Made by a program: the position numbers and the translations under genes. A stretch of DNA of 11,940 nt from Bacillota bacterium (GTDB lineage: Bacteria; Bacillota; UBA4882; UBA8346), in the NCBI GenBank assembly GCA_023415375.1, contig JAEZKW010000358.1, positions 1 to 11,940 on the forward strand, written 5' to 3'. Numbering within the stretch: the first letter of the stretch is position 1; the number at the start of each line of letters is the position of its first letter. Shown here piece after piece: positions 7,530-11,940 of this stretch. The notes beneath the pieces are model-generated. The model ran no database searches, was not told where the DNA came from, and saw only the letters and a program-made list of their open reading frames with translations.

Positions 7530-7750
7530 AAATTATAATAACCTTCAACTTGTTTGAAAAACATGAATACCCTCACAACCCTAATATATAAAAGAAAATT
7601 CCCGAAATCTCTTCTAAGTAATTTCTTTAATTATTATTATAAAACAAAAATCTCAGAGTAACAAGGAACTGAGATATTATTTACAGGTTTATTAATTTAT
7701 CTGGGCTTCTGCCCGTAAAAATTTACAGCAAATCTTCGCTTACTGCTTAT
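7530..7750. other. Non-coding stretch upstream of priA
   Basis: This AT-rich stretch holds the terminator at 7641-7675. It must also hold the priA promoter, but no clear -35/-10 pair is visible on the minus strand. A TATAAT occurs only 2 nt before the priA ATG (7532-7537) and has no credible -35. A short GGGC/GCCC stem (about 7703-7714) and several copies of GTAAAT follow the recombinase relic. No gene seen. Confidence 0.5.
7641..7675 (-). terminator. Rho-independent terminator between the degraded interval and priA
   Basis: ATCTCAG (7650-7656) pairs with CTGAGAT (7669-7675) around a 12-nt loop. On the minus strand the stem is followed by TTTTGTTTT. It would end transcripts from the small zinc-ribbon gene before priA. 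Confidence 0.65.
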
Positions 7751-7910
7751 TTACTGCAAGAGTTTTTTCAAGGTGTTTTGATATACGTCCCGTAAGGGGT
7801 TTCCGCTTGTTTTTACTCTCATTTTATCAGTAACAGGAGTATAAATTTGTTATGGTTGTTCTTACGTCGCTATGCCCAAGCATTTCCGAAACGCTTTAAC
7901 CCAAATCCTT
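7751..7910 (-). pseudogene. C-terminal relic of a tyrosine recombinase (phage-type integrase), frameshifted
   Basis: On the minus strand from 7892 one frame reads VSEMLGHSDVRTT and continues to ITNLYS, then hits a stop. Shifting by one base near 7833-7840 lets the reading continue as PVTDKMRVKTSGNPLRDVY and then about ten residues to a TAA at 7751-7753. This is the C-terminal box of tyrosine recombinases: LGHS with the second active-site histidine, and the nucleophilic tyrosine ten residues on in LYS. It is followed by the family's usual V-x-D-x-M-R tail. Upstream, DLGLK-like coding can be followed only with another frame change, to about 7910, directly after the stop of the small zinc-ribbon gene. 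The catalytic core and N-terminus are missing. This is a dead fragment from an old integrated element. One lost base explains the main frameshift. Confidence 0.7.
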
Positions 7911-7915
7911 TTCTT

Positions 7916-8245
7916 CTATTGGATCAATCTTTCTTTTTTTTTGAGTTTATAATAAGCAGCCGCTCTTTCTAAACATTTTTCACATAATTTTTTGTTTTTA
8001 ACATGTTGATTTTTTCCACATTTGGTACATAGCCCTTTATTTATTCGGTTTTGATATTGATGCTTACTATATATTCTTCCTTTAGCTAAGTCAATTTTTT
8101 TATGAGGTTTTTGCCGGCAGTTTTTACAAAGAACAAAGCCATCCTTATTTTTTGGTTTTCTGCATCGAGGGCAAAAACCAGATAAAACCAAAAGCCTATA
8201 CCGGAGCTTCAAATATAGTTTCATATTGGCCGTTAATTTTTTCAT
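7916..8245 (-). CDS. Small lysine-rich protein with two CxxC-x11-CxxC zinc-ribbon units, function unknown
   Basis: This 109-residue basic protein has a clean internal duplication. Unit one has C25, C28, C40 and C43; unit two has C73, C76, C88 and C91. Every cysteine is repeated exactly 48 residues later, and each unit reads G-x-C-x2-C-x11-C-x2-C followed by a basic stretch. Two zinc ribbons or knuckles, probably binding nucleic acid, are a reasonable inference; no family was recognised beyond that. The ATG has AAAGGA seven bases upstream, which supports real translation. It lies in a 1.2-kb AT-rich interval of mobile-element remains between rpoZ and priA. The stop is immediately followed by the recombinase relic and, 240 nt on, by a terminator. 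It is probably acquired cargo rather than a core gene. Confidence 0.6.
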   Translation of the reverse strand: MKKLTANMKLYLKLRYRLLVLSGFCPRCRKPKNKDGFVLCKNCRQKPHKKIDLAKGRIYSKHQYQNRINKGLCTKCGKNQHVKNKKLCEKCLERAAAYYKLKKKERLIQ

Positions 8246-8325
8246 TTCATAATCCTTTTATTGATAGTAATTTTTAACTAAGTGCCATCAATTCCTCTTT
8301 TTGAAGATTCTATCCCGAGGGCTCC

Positions 8326-8348
8326 AGGCTTACTTAAAAGCCTTTTTT
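8326..8348 (+). terminator. Terminator-like hairpin, plus strand
   Basis: AGGCTT (8326-8331) pairs with AAGCCT (8338-8343), and the T-run extends to 8348. The polarity is plus, but no plus-strand gene lies upstream except the broken short frames of this interval. It may be a leftover of a lost gene. Confidence 0.45.
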
Positions 8349-8396
8349 ATAATTTCTCTATTGATTGTCATAATACGGCCTCACATTTTTTAGTTT

Positions 8397-8429
8397 ATAA
8401 AAGCCCCACTACCTAATCAGGCAATGGGG
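8397..8429 (-). terminator. Terminator-like hairpin A (diverged pair)
   Basis: In minus-strand RNA, the segment 8429-8419 pairs along its whole 11 bases with 8414-8404 around a GAUU loop. Nine positions are Watson-Crick and two are G-U. CUUUUAU follows. On the plus strand the two wobbles become C-A mismatches, so the minus-strand RNA folds better. Sequence and layout resemble the hairpin at 8516-8543. Confidence 0.55.
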
Positions 8430-8449
8430 TTTTAGAGGGAGGGCATCAA

Positions 8450-8491
8450 ATGAAAATGAGATTGATATCTATCGTAACGGCTTTATTTTAA
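8450..8491 (+). CDS. 13-codon open frame with strong ribosome binding site (probable truncated N-terminus)
   Basis: GAGGGAGGG lies six bases upstream of an ATG that encodes MKMRLISIVTALF and then TAA. The basic start followed by a hydrophobic run looks like the beginning of a signal peptide that was cut off. It sits between the two related hairpins. It could be a gene remnant or, less likely, a functional micro-ORF. Only the ribosome binding site and the residue pattern support it. Confidence 0.25.
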   Translation: MKMRLISIVTALF

Positions 8492-8504
8492 AATAGTTCC
8501 AATC

Positions 8505-8543
8505 AAAATAAAAAAGCCTCACTACCAATCTAGGCAGCAGGGC
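8505..8543 (-). terminator. Terminator-like hairpin B (diverged pair)
   Basis: In minus-strand RNA, 8543-8533 pairs with 8526-8516 (11 positions: seven Watson-Crick, three G-U, one C-A mismatch) around a 6-nt loop. UUUUUUAUUUU follows, which is a good intrinsic-terminator tail. Its sequence is related to hairpin A, about 110 nt away. Confidence 0.6.
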
Positions 8544-8643
8544 AAAAATAAAAGTGAAAAATCGCCCTGTTCAAAAACGTTCTTTTCAATTATTCTGCAC
8601 TTTTAATTTCATGGCAGATAACAATTGAGTCCGATTGAAAAAT

Positions 8644-8676
8644 GACAAAAAGAAAAACCCTTATAAGTAAGGGTTT
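8644..8676 (-). terminator. Rho-independent terminator of the yicC-mihF-remA-gmk-rpoZ operon
   Basis: AAACCCTTA (8655-8663) and TAAGGGTTT (8668-8676) form a perfect 9-bp stem with a 4-nt loop. On the minus strand it is followed by TTCTTTTTG. It lies 70 nt after the rpoZ stop. Confidence 0.88.
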
Positions 8677-8748
8677 CTGAAAATAACTCAAATTAGGTTT
8701 GATGTGTATCTCAAGTAACAAGGCTTAGCGATTTACATCCATCTAAAT

Positions 8749-8952
8749 TTATTTAATTCCCACTTTGGTTCTTTCTATTTTTATCTTACCTGAATGAATT
8801 TCACGTAACGCTGTAGATACTGCTTTGTTTGACTTTTCTTCACTAGATTGTTCTTCTTCGAGAATTTTGCGAGCCCGTTTAGCAGCTGATGTAACCAAAG
8901 TATACCGACTATCGACATGTGTTAAAAGTTCATCAAGCGGTGGATAAATCAT
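8749..8952 (-). CDS. rpoZ: DNA-directed RNA polymerase omega subunit
   Basis: Omega helps assemble and stabilise RNA polymerase by clamping the beta' subunit. The 67 residues match the short omega of Bacillota. The conserved block is DSRYTLVTSAAKRARKI (about 14-30), followed by a charged linker with many E and K, then ALREIHSGKI. The ATG is preceded by AAGGAGGAG at six bases. It is the last gene of the operon and is separated from gmk by 72 nt containing an unusual CG-rich segment. In most relatives coaBC comes next; here a terminator does. Confidence 0.95.
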   Translation of the reverse strand: MIYPPLDELLTHVDSRYTLVTSAAKRARKILEEEQSSEEKSNKAVSTALREIHSGKIKIERTKVGIK

Positions 8953-8980
8953 CTTACTCCTCCTTATGTAAAATCATGAA

Positions 8981-9009
8981 TCGCGTGCGCGTGACAACGC
9001 GTGTACGCA
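8981..9009. other. CpG-rich segment with small hairpin between gmk and rpoZ
   Basis: CGCGT (8988-8992) and ACGCG (8997-9001) form a 5-bp stem with a 4-nt loop, inside about 29 nt packed with CGCG and GTGCG. The surrounding DNA is AT-rich. An 8-bp palindrome ACATATGT lies beside it (9010-9017). It may be an mRNA processing or stability element or a protein-binding site; no known motif was recognised. Confidence 0.3.
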
Positions 9010-9024
9010 ACATATGTGCTTAGA

Positions 9025-9636
9025 TTATTCACCACGAAAAATTTTATCCAGAAAATCAAGTTCTTGGCGACTGACTTTCATCCGTTCAGACTGAATAATA
9101 CATTCAATTTGCCGACATGTCAAGTCAATTTCTCGATTTACGATAAAATAATCATATTCGGGTACTGCTTGCAGCTCTTTGTCGATGTTTTGAAGGCGTA
9201 GCATAATCTGCGGCTCTAATTCAGTTTTTCTGCCCATTAAACGTGCTTTTAATTCATTCAGCGAGGGTGGAGCCAAAAAAACTAAAATTGCTTCCGGTAA
9301 TGCTTTTTTTATCTGAGCAGCCCCCTGCACATCAATGTCAAGGACAAGATCCAAACCACCGGTCAGCATTTCTTCAACGTAGGATCTGGGTGTTCCGTAA
9401 TAATGCTGATAAACTTGTGCCCATTCCAGAAAATCGCCTGCCGCGATGCGCTTGGTAAATTCAGAATCTGTAAGAAAAAAATAATTTTTACCGTCAATTT
9501 CACCCTGACGCGGAGCCCGGGTGGTGGCAGAGATAGAGTAATTTAAATTGGGTATATAATTAAAAAGATTGCTTATAACTGTATTTTTACCCACTCCCGA
9601 CGGTCCTGAGACTACAACTAACAAACCGCGCGGCAT
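9025..9636 (-). CDS. gmk: Guanylate kinase
   Basis: Gmk phosphorylates GMP to GDP with ATP, a step in GTP and dGTP supply. The ATG at 9636 was chosen because AGGAG lies eight bases upstream; a TTG two codons earlier would leave only two bases. The 203-residue product is typical. The P-loop is GPSGVGKNT (11-19), with N in the place often held by G or S. SATTRAPRQGE is the GMP-binding region, and LDIDVQGAAQIKK is the conserved core. The upstream remA stop codon TAG is part of the gmk ribosome binding site, indicating tight coupling. Gene order remA-gmk-rpoZ is classic for Bacillota. Confidence 0.96.
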   Translation of the reverse strand: MPRGLLVVVSGPSGVGKNTVISNLFNYIPNLNYSISATTRAPRQGEIDGKNYFFLTDSEFTKRIAAGDFLEWAQVYQHYYGTPRSYVEEMLTGGLDLVLDIDVQGAAQIKKALPEAILVFLAPPSLNELKARLMGRKTELEPQIMLRLQNIDKELQAVPEYDYFIVNREIDLTCRQIECIIQSERMKVSRQELDFLDKIFRGE

Positions 9637-9647
9637 GAACAATTCTC

Positions 9648-9914
9648 CTATTCTTCTGGGTCTATCGATATATCTTTGGAGCTTAAGCGATGAGCGACTG
9701 TTTCGGGTTGGACCGCTGAAAGAATCACATGATCGCTATCGGTAATAATAACTGCTCTGGTACGTCTACCATAAGTAGCATCAATTAGCATTCCCTTATC
9801 ACGGCTTTCTTGAATGATCCTTTTGATGGGTGATGACTCGGGACTGACAATAGCAATAATGCGATTGGCGGAAACAATATTTCCAAACCCGATGTTGATA
9901 AGTTTAATCTCCAT
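9648..9914 (-). CDS. remA: Extracellular matrix regulatory protein RemA (DUF370)
   Basis: This 88-residue protein begins MEIKLINIGFGNIVSANRI. It contains SPESSPIKRI and ATYGRRTRAVIITDSDHVILSAVQPE, the complete DUF370/RemA signature. In Bacillus subtilis, RemA is an oligomeric DNA-binding activator of biofilm matrix and osmoprotection genes. In non-model Bacillota the regulon is mostly unknown, so only the DNA-binding role should be carried over. The arginines of GRRTR are the expected DNA-contact area. The ribosome binding site (GGGAG) is a little distant from the ATG, about 15 nt. It lies between mihF (23 nt) and gmk (11 nt). Confidence 0.93.
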   Translation of the reverse strand: MEIKLINIGFGNIVSANRIIAIVSPESSPIKRIIQESRDKGMLIDATYGRRTRAVIITDSDHVILSAVQPETVAHRLSSKDISIDPEE

Positions 9915-9937
9915 AATTTTACTTCAGGGCTCCCTTC

Positions 9938-10252
9938 TTAATTACTGCCAAGTCTCTCTATTAAAGCTTGTTTTTGGCGGTTTCCGAGGCCCTGAATACG
10001 ACGGGTCTCATCAATACCGATATCATTCATGATCTTTTTTGTTTTCACTTTGCCGATACGCGGTAATGATTCTAACAGATAGACTACTCTCATTTTAGCA
10101 ACCACATCGTCATTAATATTCTCAAGCACTTCTAAGATGTTAGTCTTCCCATTTTTTAGGTTCTGACGGATCTTCGCTCTTTTGCTCCTTACTTCCTGAG
10201 CTTTTTTAAGAGCTTTACGTTTTTCCTCTAGCGATAGTTTCGGTAAAGCCAT
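9938..10252 (-). CDS. mihF: Integration host factor, actinobacterial type (mIHF)
   Basis: The 104-residue protein starts MALPKLSLEEKRKALKKAQE and has a long basic helix (1-35). Then come KMRVVYLLESLPRIGKVKTK (53-72) and IGIDETRRIQGLG (78-90). The LPxxGKxxxxxIM and R-R-x-x-GLG pattern is that of the H2TH-type mIHF of Actinobacteria, a nucleoid protein that binds and compacts DNA. It is unrelated to proteobacterial IHF alpha/beta. I chose the ATG at 10252 because AGGAGG lies eight bases upstream; a GTG three codons earlier overlaps that site. In Actinobacteria mihF directly precedes gmk; here remA lies between them. The gap to yicC is 12 nt. Confidence 0.9.
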   Translation of the reverse strand: MALPKLSLEEKRKALKKAQEVRSKRAKIRQNLKNGKTNILEVLENINDDVVAKMRVVYLLESLPRIGKVKTKKIMNDIGIDETRRIQGLGNRQKQALIERLGSN

Positions 10253-10264
10253 TATTTTCACCTC

Positions 10265-11143
10265 CTATTCAATATTTTGAATTTGTTCGCGTATTTTTTC
10301 CAGTTCAGCTTTGAAGTTGATCACCAGTTGTGCAATAGTAATATCACTTGCTTTAGAACCAACAGTATTGATCTCGCGGTTTAATTCCTGAATTAAAAAA
10401 TCCATTCTCCGGCCTATTGGTTCGGTAGTTTCCAAAATTTGGTTAAACTGTTTCAAATGGCTCTCAATACGGACCAATTCTTCGGTAACATCTGATTTAT
10501 CGGCAAAAATAGCAACCTCAGCCGCCAGCCGACCTTGATCAACCTCAATTCCTACAGTAAGTTCAGTTATCCGTTTAGATAGTCTTTCTTGATAAGCTGC
10601 AACCACTTTAGGGGCTTGTACCAAGAGCTCCTGTCGATAAACTTCAAGAGTGGACAATTTATCATGAATATCACGACATAATCCTTGCCCTTCAATTTTA
10701 CGGCTCTCTATTAAAGCTTGCAAAGCCATATCAAGAGCTTGTCTTACTTTTTCAAATAATTTTTCCTGGTCGACATCGGGTTGATGATAATCAAGAAGTT
10801 CCGGTAATGTAATAATTGTTTTTAAGTCAACCTCCCCTTCAATCCCATAATTCTCTTTGAGTTCACGAATTACTTTCAAATAAGAACGGAGAAAGGAATG
10901 GTCTAGTTCTACTTGGTCATTAATAGGAGAGAGTTGCTCGATGGTTAGCGATATCTCGACTTTACCCCGTGAAATCTTACCGGAGATCTCACGCCGCAAT
11001 TTGTCTTCTAGAAAGCTGTAGCTTTTGGGGATTTTAAAATATAATTCTAAATAACGGTGATTGATTGATTTAAGGTCGATAGTTACACTGTAATCTTCAT
11101 TTGAAAACACTCCTCGACCATAACCTGTCATACTTAAAGCCAA
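10265..11143 (-). CDS. yicC: YicC family endoribonuclease-like protein
   Basis: The 292 residues carry the full YicC layout. The N-terminal domain (SMTGYGRG at 4-11, INHRYLELYFKIP) is followed by a C-terminal DUF1732 domain with EVAIFADKSDVTEELVRIESH and GRRMDFLIQELNREINT. YicC of E. coli is an RNase implicated in small-RNA turnover; activity here is inferred from family membership. I took the TTG at 11143, since AAAGGG is ten bases upstream and family members have a few residues before SMTG. It heads the yicC-mihF-remA-gmk-rpoZ operon. Its promoter must lie in the 241-bp region shared with the divergent htrA-like gene, but no clear one was found. Confidence 0.93.
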   Translation of the reverse strand: MALSMTGYGRGVFSNEDYSVTIDLKSINHRYLELYFKIPKSYSFLEDKLRREISGKISRGKVEISLTIEQLSPINDQVELDHSFLRSYLKVIRELKENYGIEGEVDLKTIITLPELLDYHQPDVDQEKLFEKVRQALDMALQALIESRKIEGQGLCRDIHDKLSTLEVYRQELLVQAPKVVAAYQERLSKRITELTVGIEVDQGRLAAEVAIFADKSDVTEELVRIESHLKQFNQILETTEPIGRRMDFLIQELNREINTVGSKASDITIAQLVINFKAELEKIREQIQNIE

Positions 11144-11384
11144 AGTTAGTGTACCCTTTCATTAAATTATTTCTAAACAATTATGGTATTTATATTGTAG
11201 CTATTTATATTCCACTCATTGTACCAAATTCCTCCTTTTTTCCAGGAATTTTCCGCACAAAGTGGGAACTTTTTTATTGAAGAACCGTTAAATCAAGTAA
11301 CTATGGCAAGCCTAAGTTATAAGAACAACATAAATTGAAAAAATAATTTCCATTCTATTTTAGATCCAAGTGGAGGTTTTTACT
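11144..11384. other. Divergent intergenic region between yicC and the HtrA-like gene
   Basis: This 241-bp AT-rich region separates divergent operons. It must contain promoters for both sides, but only weak candidates are visible. One is TTGAAA (11335-11340) with TATTTT (11356-11361), 15 nt apart, ahead of htrA. Two adjacent hairpins with a T-run (11226-11275) are the only clear structure. Confidence 0.5.
11226..11275 (+). terminator. Tandem hairpins ending in a T-run in the htrA upstream region
   Basis: AAATTCCT (11226-11233) pairs with AGGAATTT (11244-11251). Next, TTCC-G-CAC (11251-11258) pairs with GTGGGAA (11262-11268) with one bulged G, followed by C and TTTTTT (11270-11275). The second hairpin looks like a plus-strand terminator, yet no plus-strand gene lies before it. 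It may be a leader attenuator for the protease gene or a block against stray transcription. Confidence 0.45.
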
Positions 11385-11940
11385 ATGAATCGAAAATATC
11401 TCAGCTTTTTCGCAATAGCATTAATTTCATCATTTTTTACGGCGGCGCTTTGTTTGGTTTTGTTACCGAAAATGTACAGCCCGAATAATACTGTTCAACA
11501 AAATTATACGGGTCAGCCAAATTTTAAAAAAGTTGAATATATCAATGAACAAGTTGGCGGTAACTCCATTATCAATGCCAGACAGAAGGCAGCTCCATCT
11601 GTTGTCTATATTGATACAGTTGCAGTGGTAACTGCGACTCCCGATATTCCCCAAGAATTTCGTGATTTCTTCCCGCCGGGAATCTTTGGCGGAGGTCAAC
11701 AACAAGTTCGAGGAGCCGGGTCCGGATTCATCATCCGTTCCGATGGTTACATTTTAACCAACGAACATGTGGTCAGAAATGCCCGAAATTTAAAAGTAAC
11801 ACTCCAGGGCGGCAAAAAGTTTGACGGTAGGGTTATCGGAACCGATCCTCAAACCGACTTGGCGATTGTAAAGATTAATGCGAAAAATTTACCAACTGCT
11901 GATTTGGGAGATTCCGACAGTTTAGTTCCCGGACAATGGG
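11385..11940 (+). CDS. HtrA/DegP-like trypsin-fold serine protease (3' end outside window)
   Basis: The 185 visible residues start with a short basic tail and one hydrophobic segment (about 6-27), an uncleaved signal anchor or signal peptide. A low-complexity linker follows, then the protease domain from about 60 (ARQKAAPSVVYI). H128 in LTNEHVV and D158 in TDLAIVKI are the first two members of the catalytic triad. The serine motif (expected GNSGGP) and the PDZ domain would lie beyond the window edge. A GSGFII (112-117) and a proline/glycine loop (97-104) are typical of Deg proteases. These enzymes act outside the membrane on misfolded envelope proteins. GGAGG lies seven bases before ATG. It is divergent from yicC; upstream hairpins could influence its expression. 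Confidence 0.95.
   Translation, partial: MNRKYLSFFAIALISSFFTAALCLVLLPKMYSPNNTVQQNYTGQPNFKKVEYINEQVGGNSIINARQKAAPSVVYIDTVAVVTATPDIPQEFRDFFPPGIFGGGQQQVRGAGSGFIIRSDGYILTNEHVVRNARNLKVTLQGGKKFDGRVIGTDPQTDLAIVKINAKNLPTADLGDSDSLVPGQW

Larger units (their letters stand above)
8246..8748. other. Intergenic interval rich in hairpins and short gene relics
   Basis: No gene of normal length is present. The stretch contains a plus-strand terminator-like hairpin (8326-8348), two related hairpins (8404-8429, 8516-8543), a 13-codon plus-strand frame with a strong ribosome binding site (8450-8491) and the terminator of the rpoZ operon (8644-8676). On the minus strand, 8330-8371 is a 13-codon frame starting MTINRE behind a GAGG. 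At 8583-8647 the sequence ends in TGAAAAATGACA and resembles, from memory only, an insertion-sequence end. Confidence 0.5.

Noticed and set aside
7532..7537. TATAAT as the priA promoter
   Set aside because: It ends 2 nt before the start codon and there is no -35 at the proper distance.
8330..8371. 13-codon minus-strand frame MTINREIIKKAFK behind GAGG
   Set aside because: Too short to support as a gene; it is overlapped by a plus-strand hairpin and may be a fragment of decayed coding DNA.
8397..8450. c-di-GMP-I riboswitch upstream of the short plus-strand frame
   Set aside because: The GCCCC...TGGGG hairpin next to a ribosome binding site recalled one, but the conserved first-arm sequences and GCAAA/GGTAGC elements are absent.
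11205..11237. AAGGAGG followed by ATG on the minus strand upstream of yicC
   Set aside because: The frame has only four codons (MSGI) before a stop, and the purine-rich site is part of a hairpin loop.
11463..11705. Minus-strand 80-residue frame
   Set aside because: It lies antisense to the clearly coding HtrA-like gene.
1..11940. CRISPR arrays, tRNA or rRNA genes, defence systems
   Set aside because: Both strands were read by eye; no regularly spaced repeats, cloverleaf sequences or known defence proteins were seen.

Overview
The window looks like the chromosome of a low-to-mid GC, Gram-positive-type (Bacillota) bacterium. The evidence is the conserved yicC-remA-gmk-rpoZ and priA-def-fmt-yugP-rsmB gene orders, strong AGGAGG-type ribosome binding sites, frequent TTG/GTG starts, and a RemA (DUF370) protein. 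An actinobacterial-type integration host factor sits inside the gmk cluster. That suggests a deep-branching Bacillota lineage rather than a Bacillus or Clostridium relative; the exact taxon is inference.

Layout, left to right. At 1-1050 there are a truncated iron-sulfur-flavoprotein-like gene and a TetR regulator, both on the minus strand, each preceded by the same ACTGA-N4-TCAGT operator. At 1060-7529 there is a minus-strand housekeeping operon, priA, def, def, fmt, a YugP-type membrane Zn peptidase and rsmB, ending in a hairpin terminator. It covers replication restart, initiator-tRNA formylation, removal of the formyl group and 16S rRNA methylation. The deformylase gene is tandemly duplicated. 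At 7530-8748 there is a 1.2-kb AT-rich interval where coaBC usually lies. It holds a frameshifted C-terminal relic of a tyrosine recombinase, a small duplicated-CxxC protein gene and several hairpins and terminators. At 8749-11143 there is a second minus-strand operon, yicC, mihF, remA, gmk and rpoZ, closed by a strong terminator. At 11385-11940 a plus-strand HtrA/DegP serine protease begins and runs off the window; it is divergent from yicC.

Most of the window is conserved core genome. The parts that need a second look are the degraded coaBC-slot interval, the TetR operator pair, the def duplication and the mIHF gene. I found no defence system, CRISPR array, rRNA or tRNA, and nothing I would call a new system.
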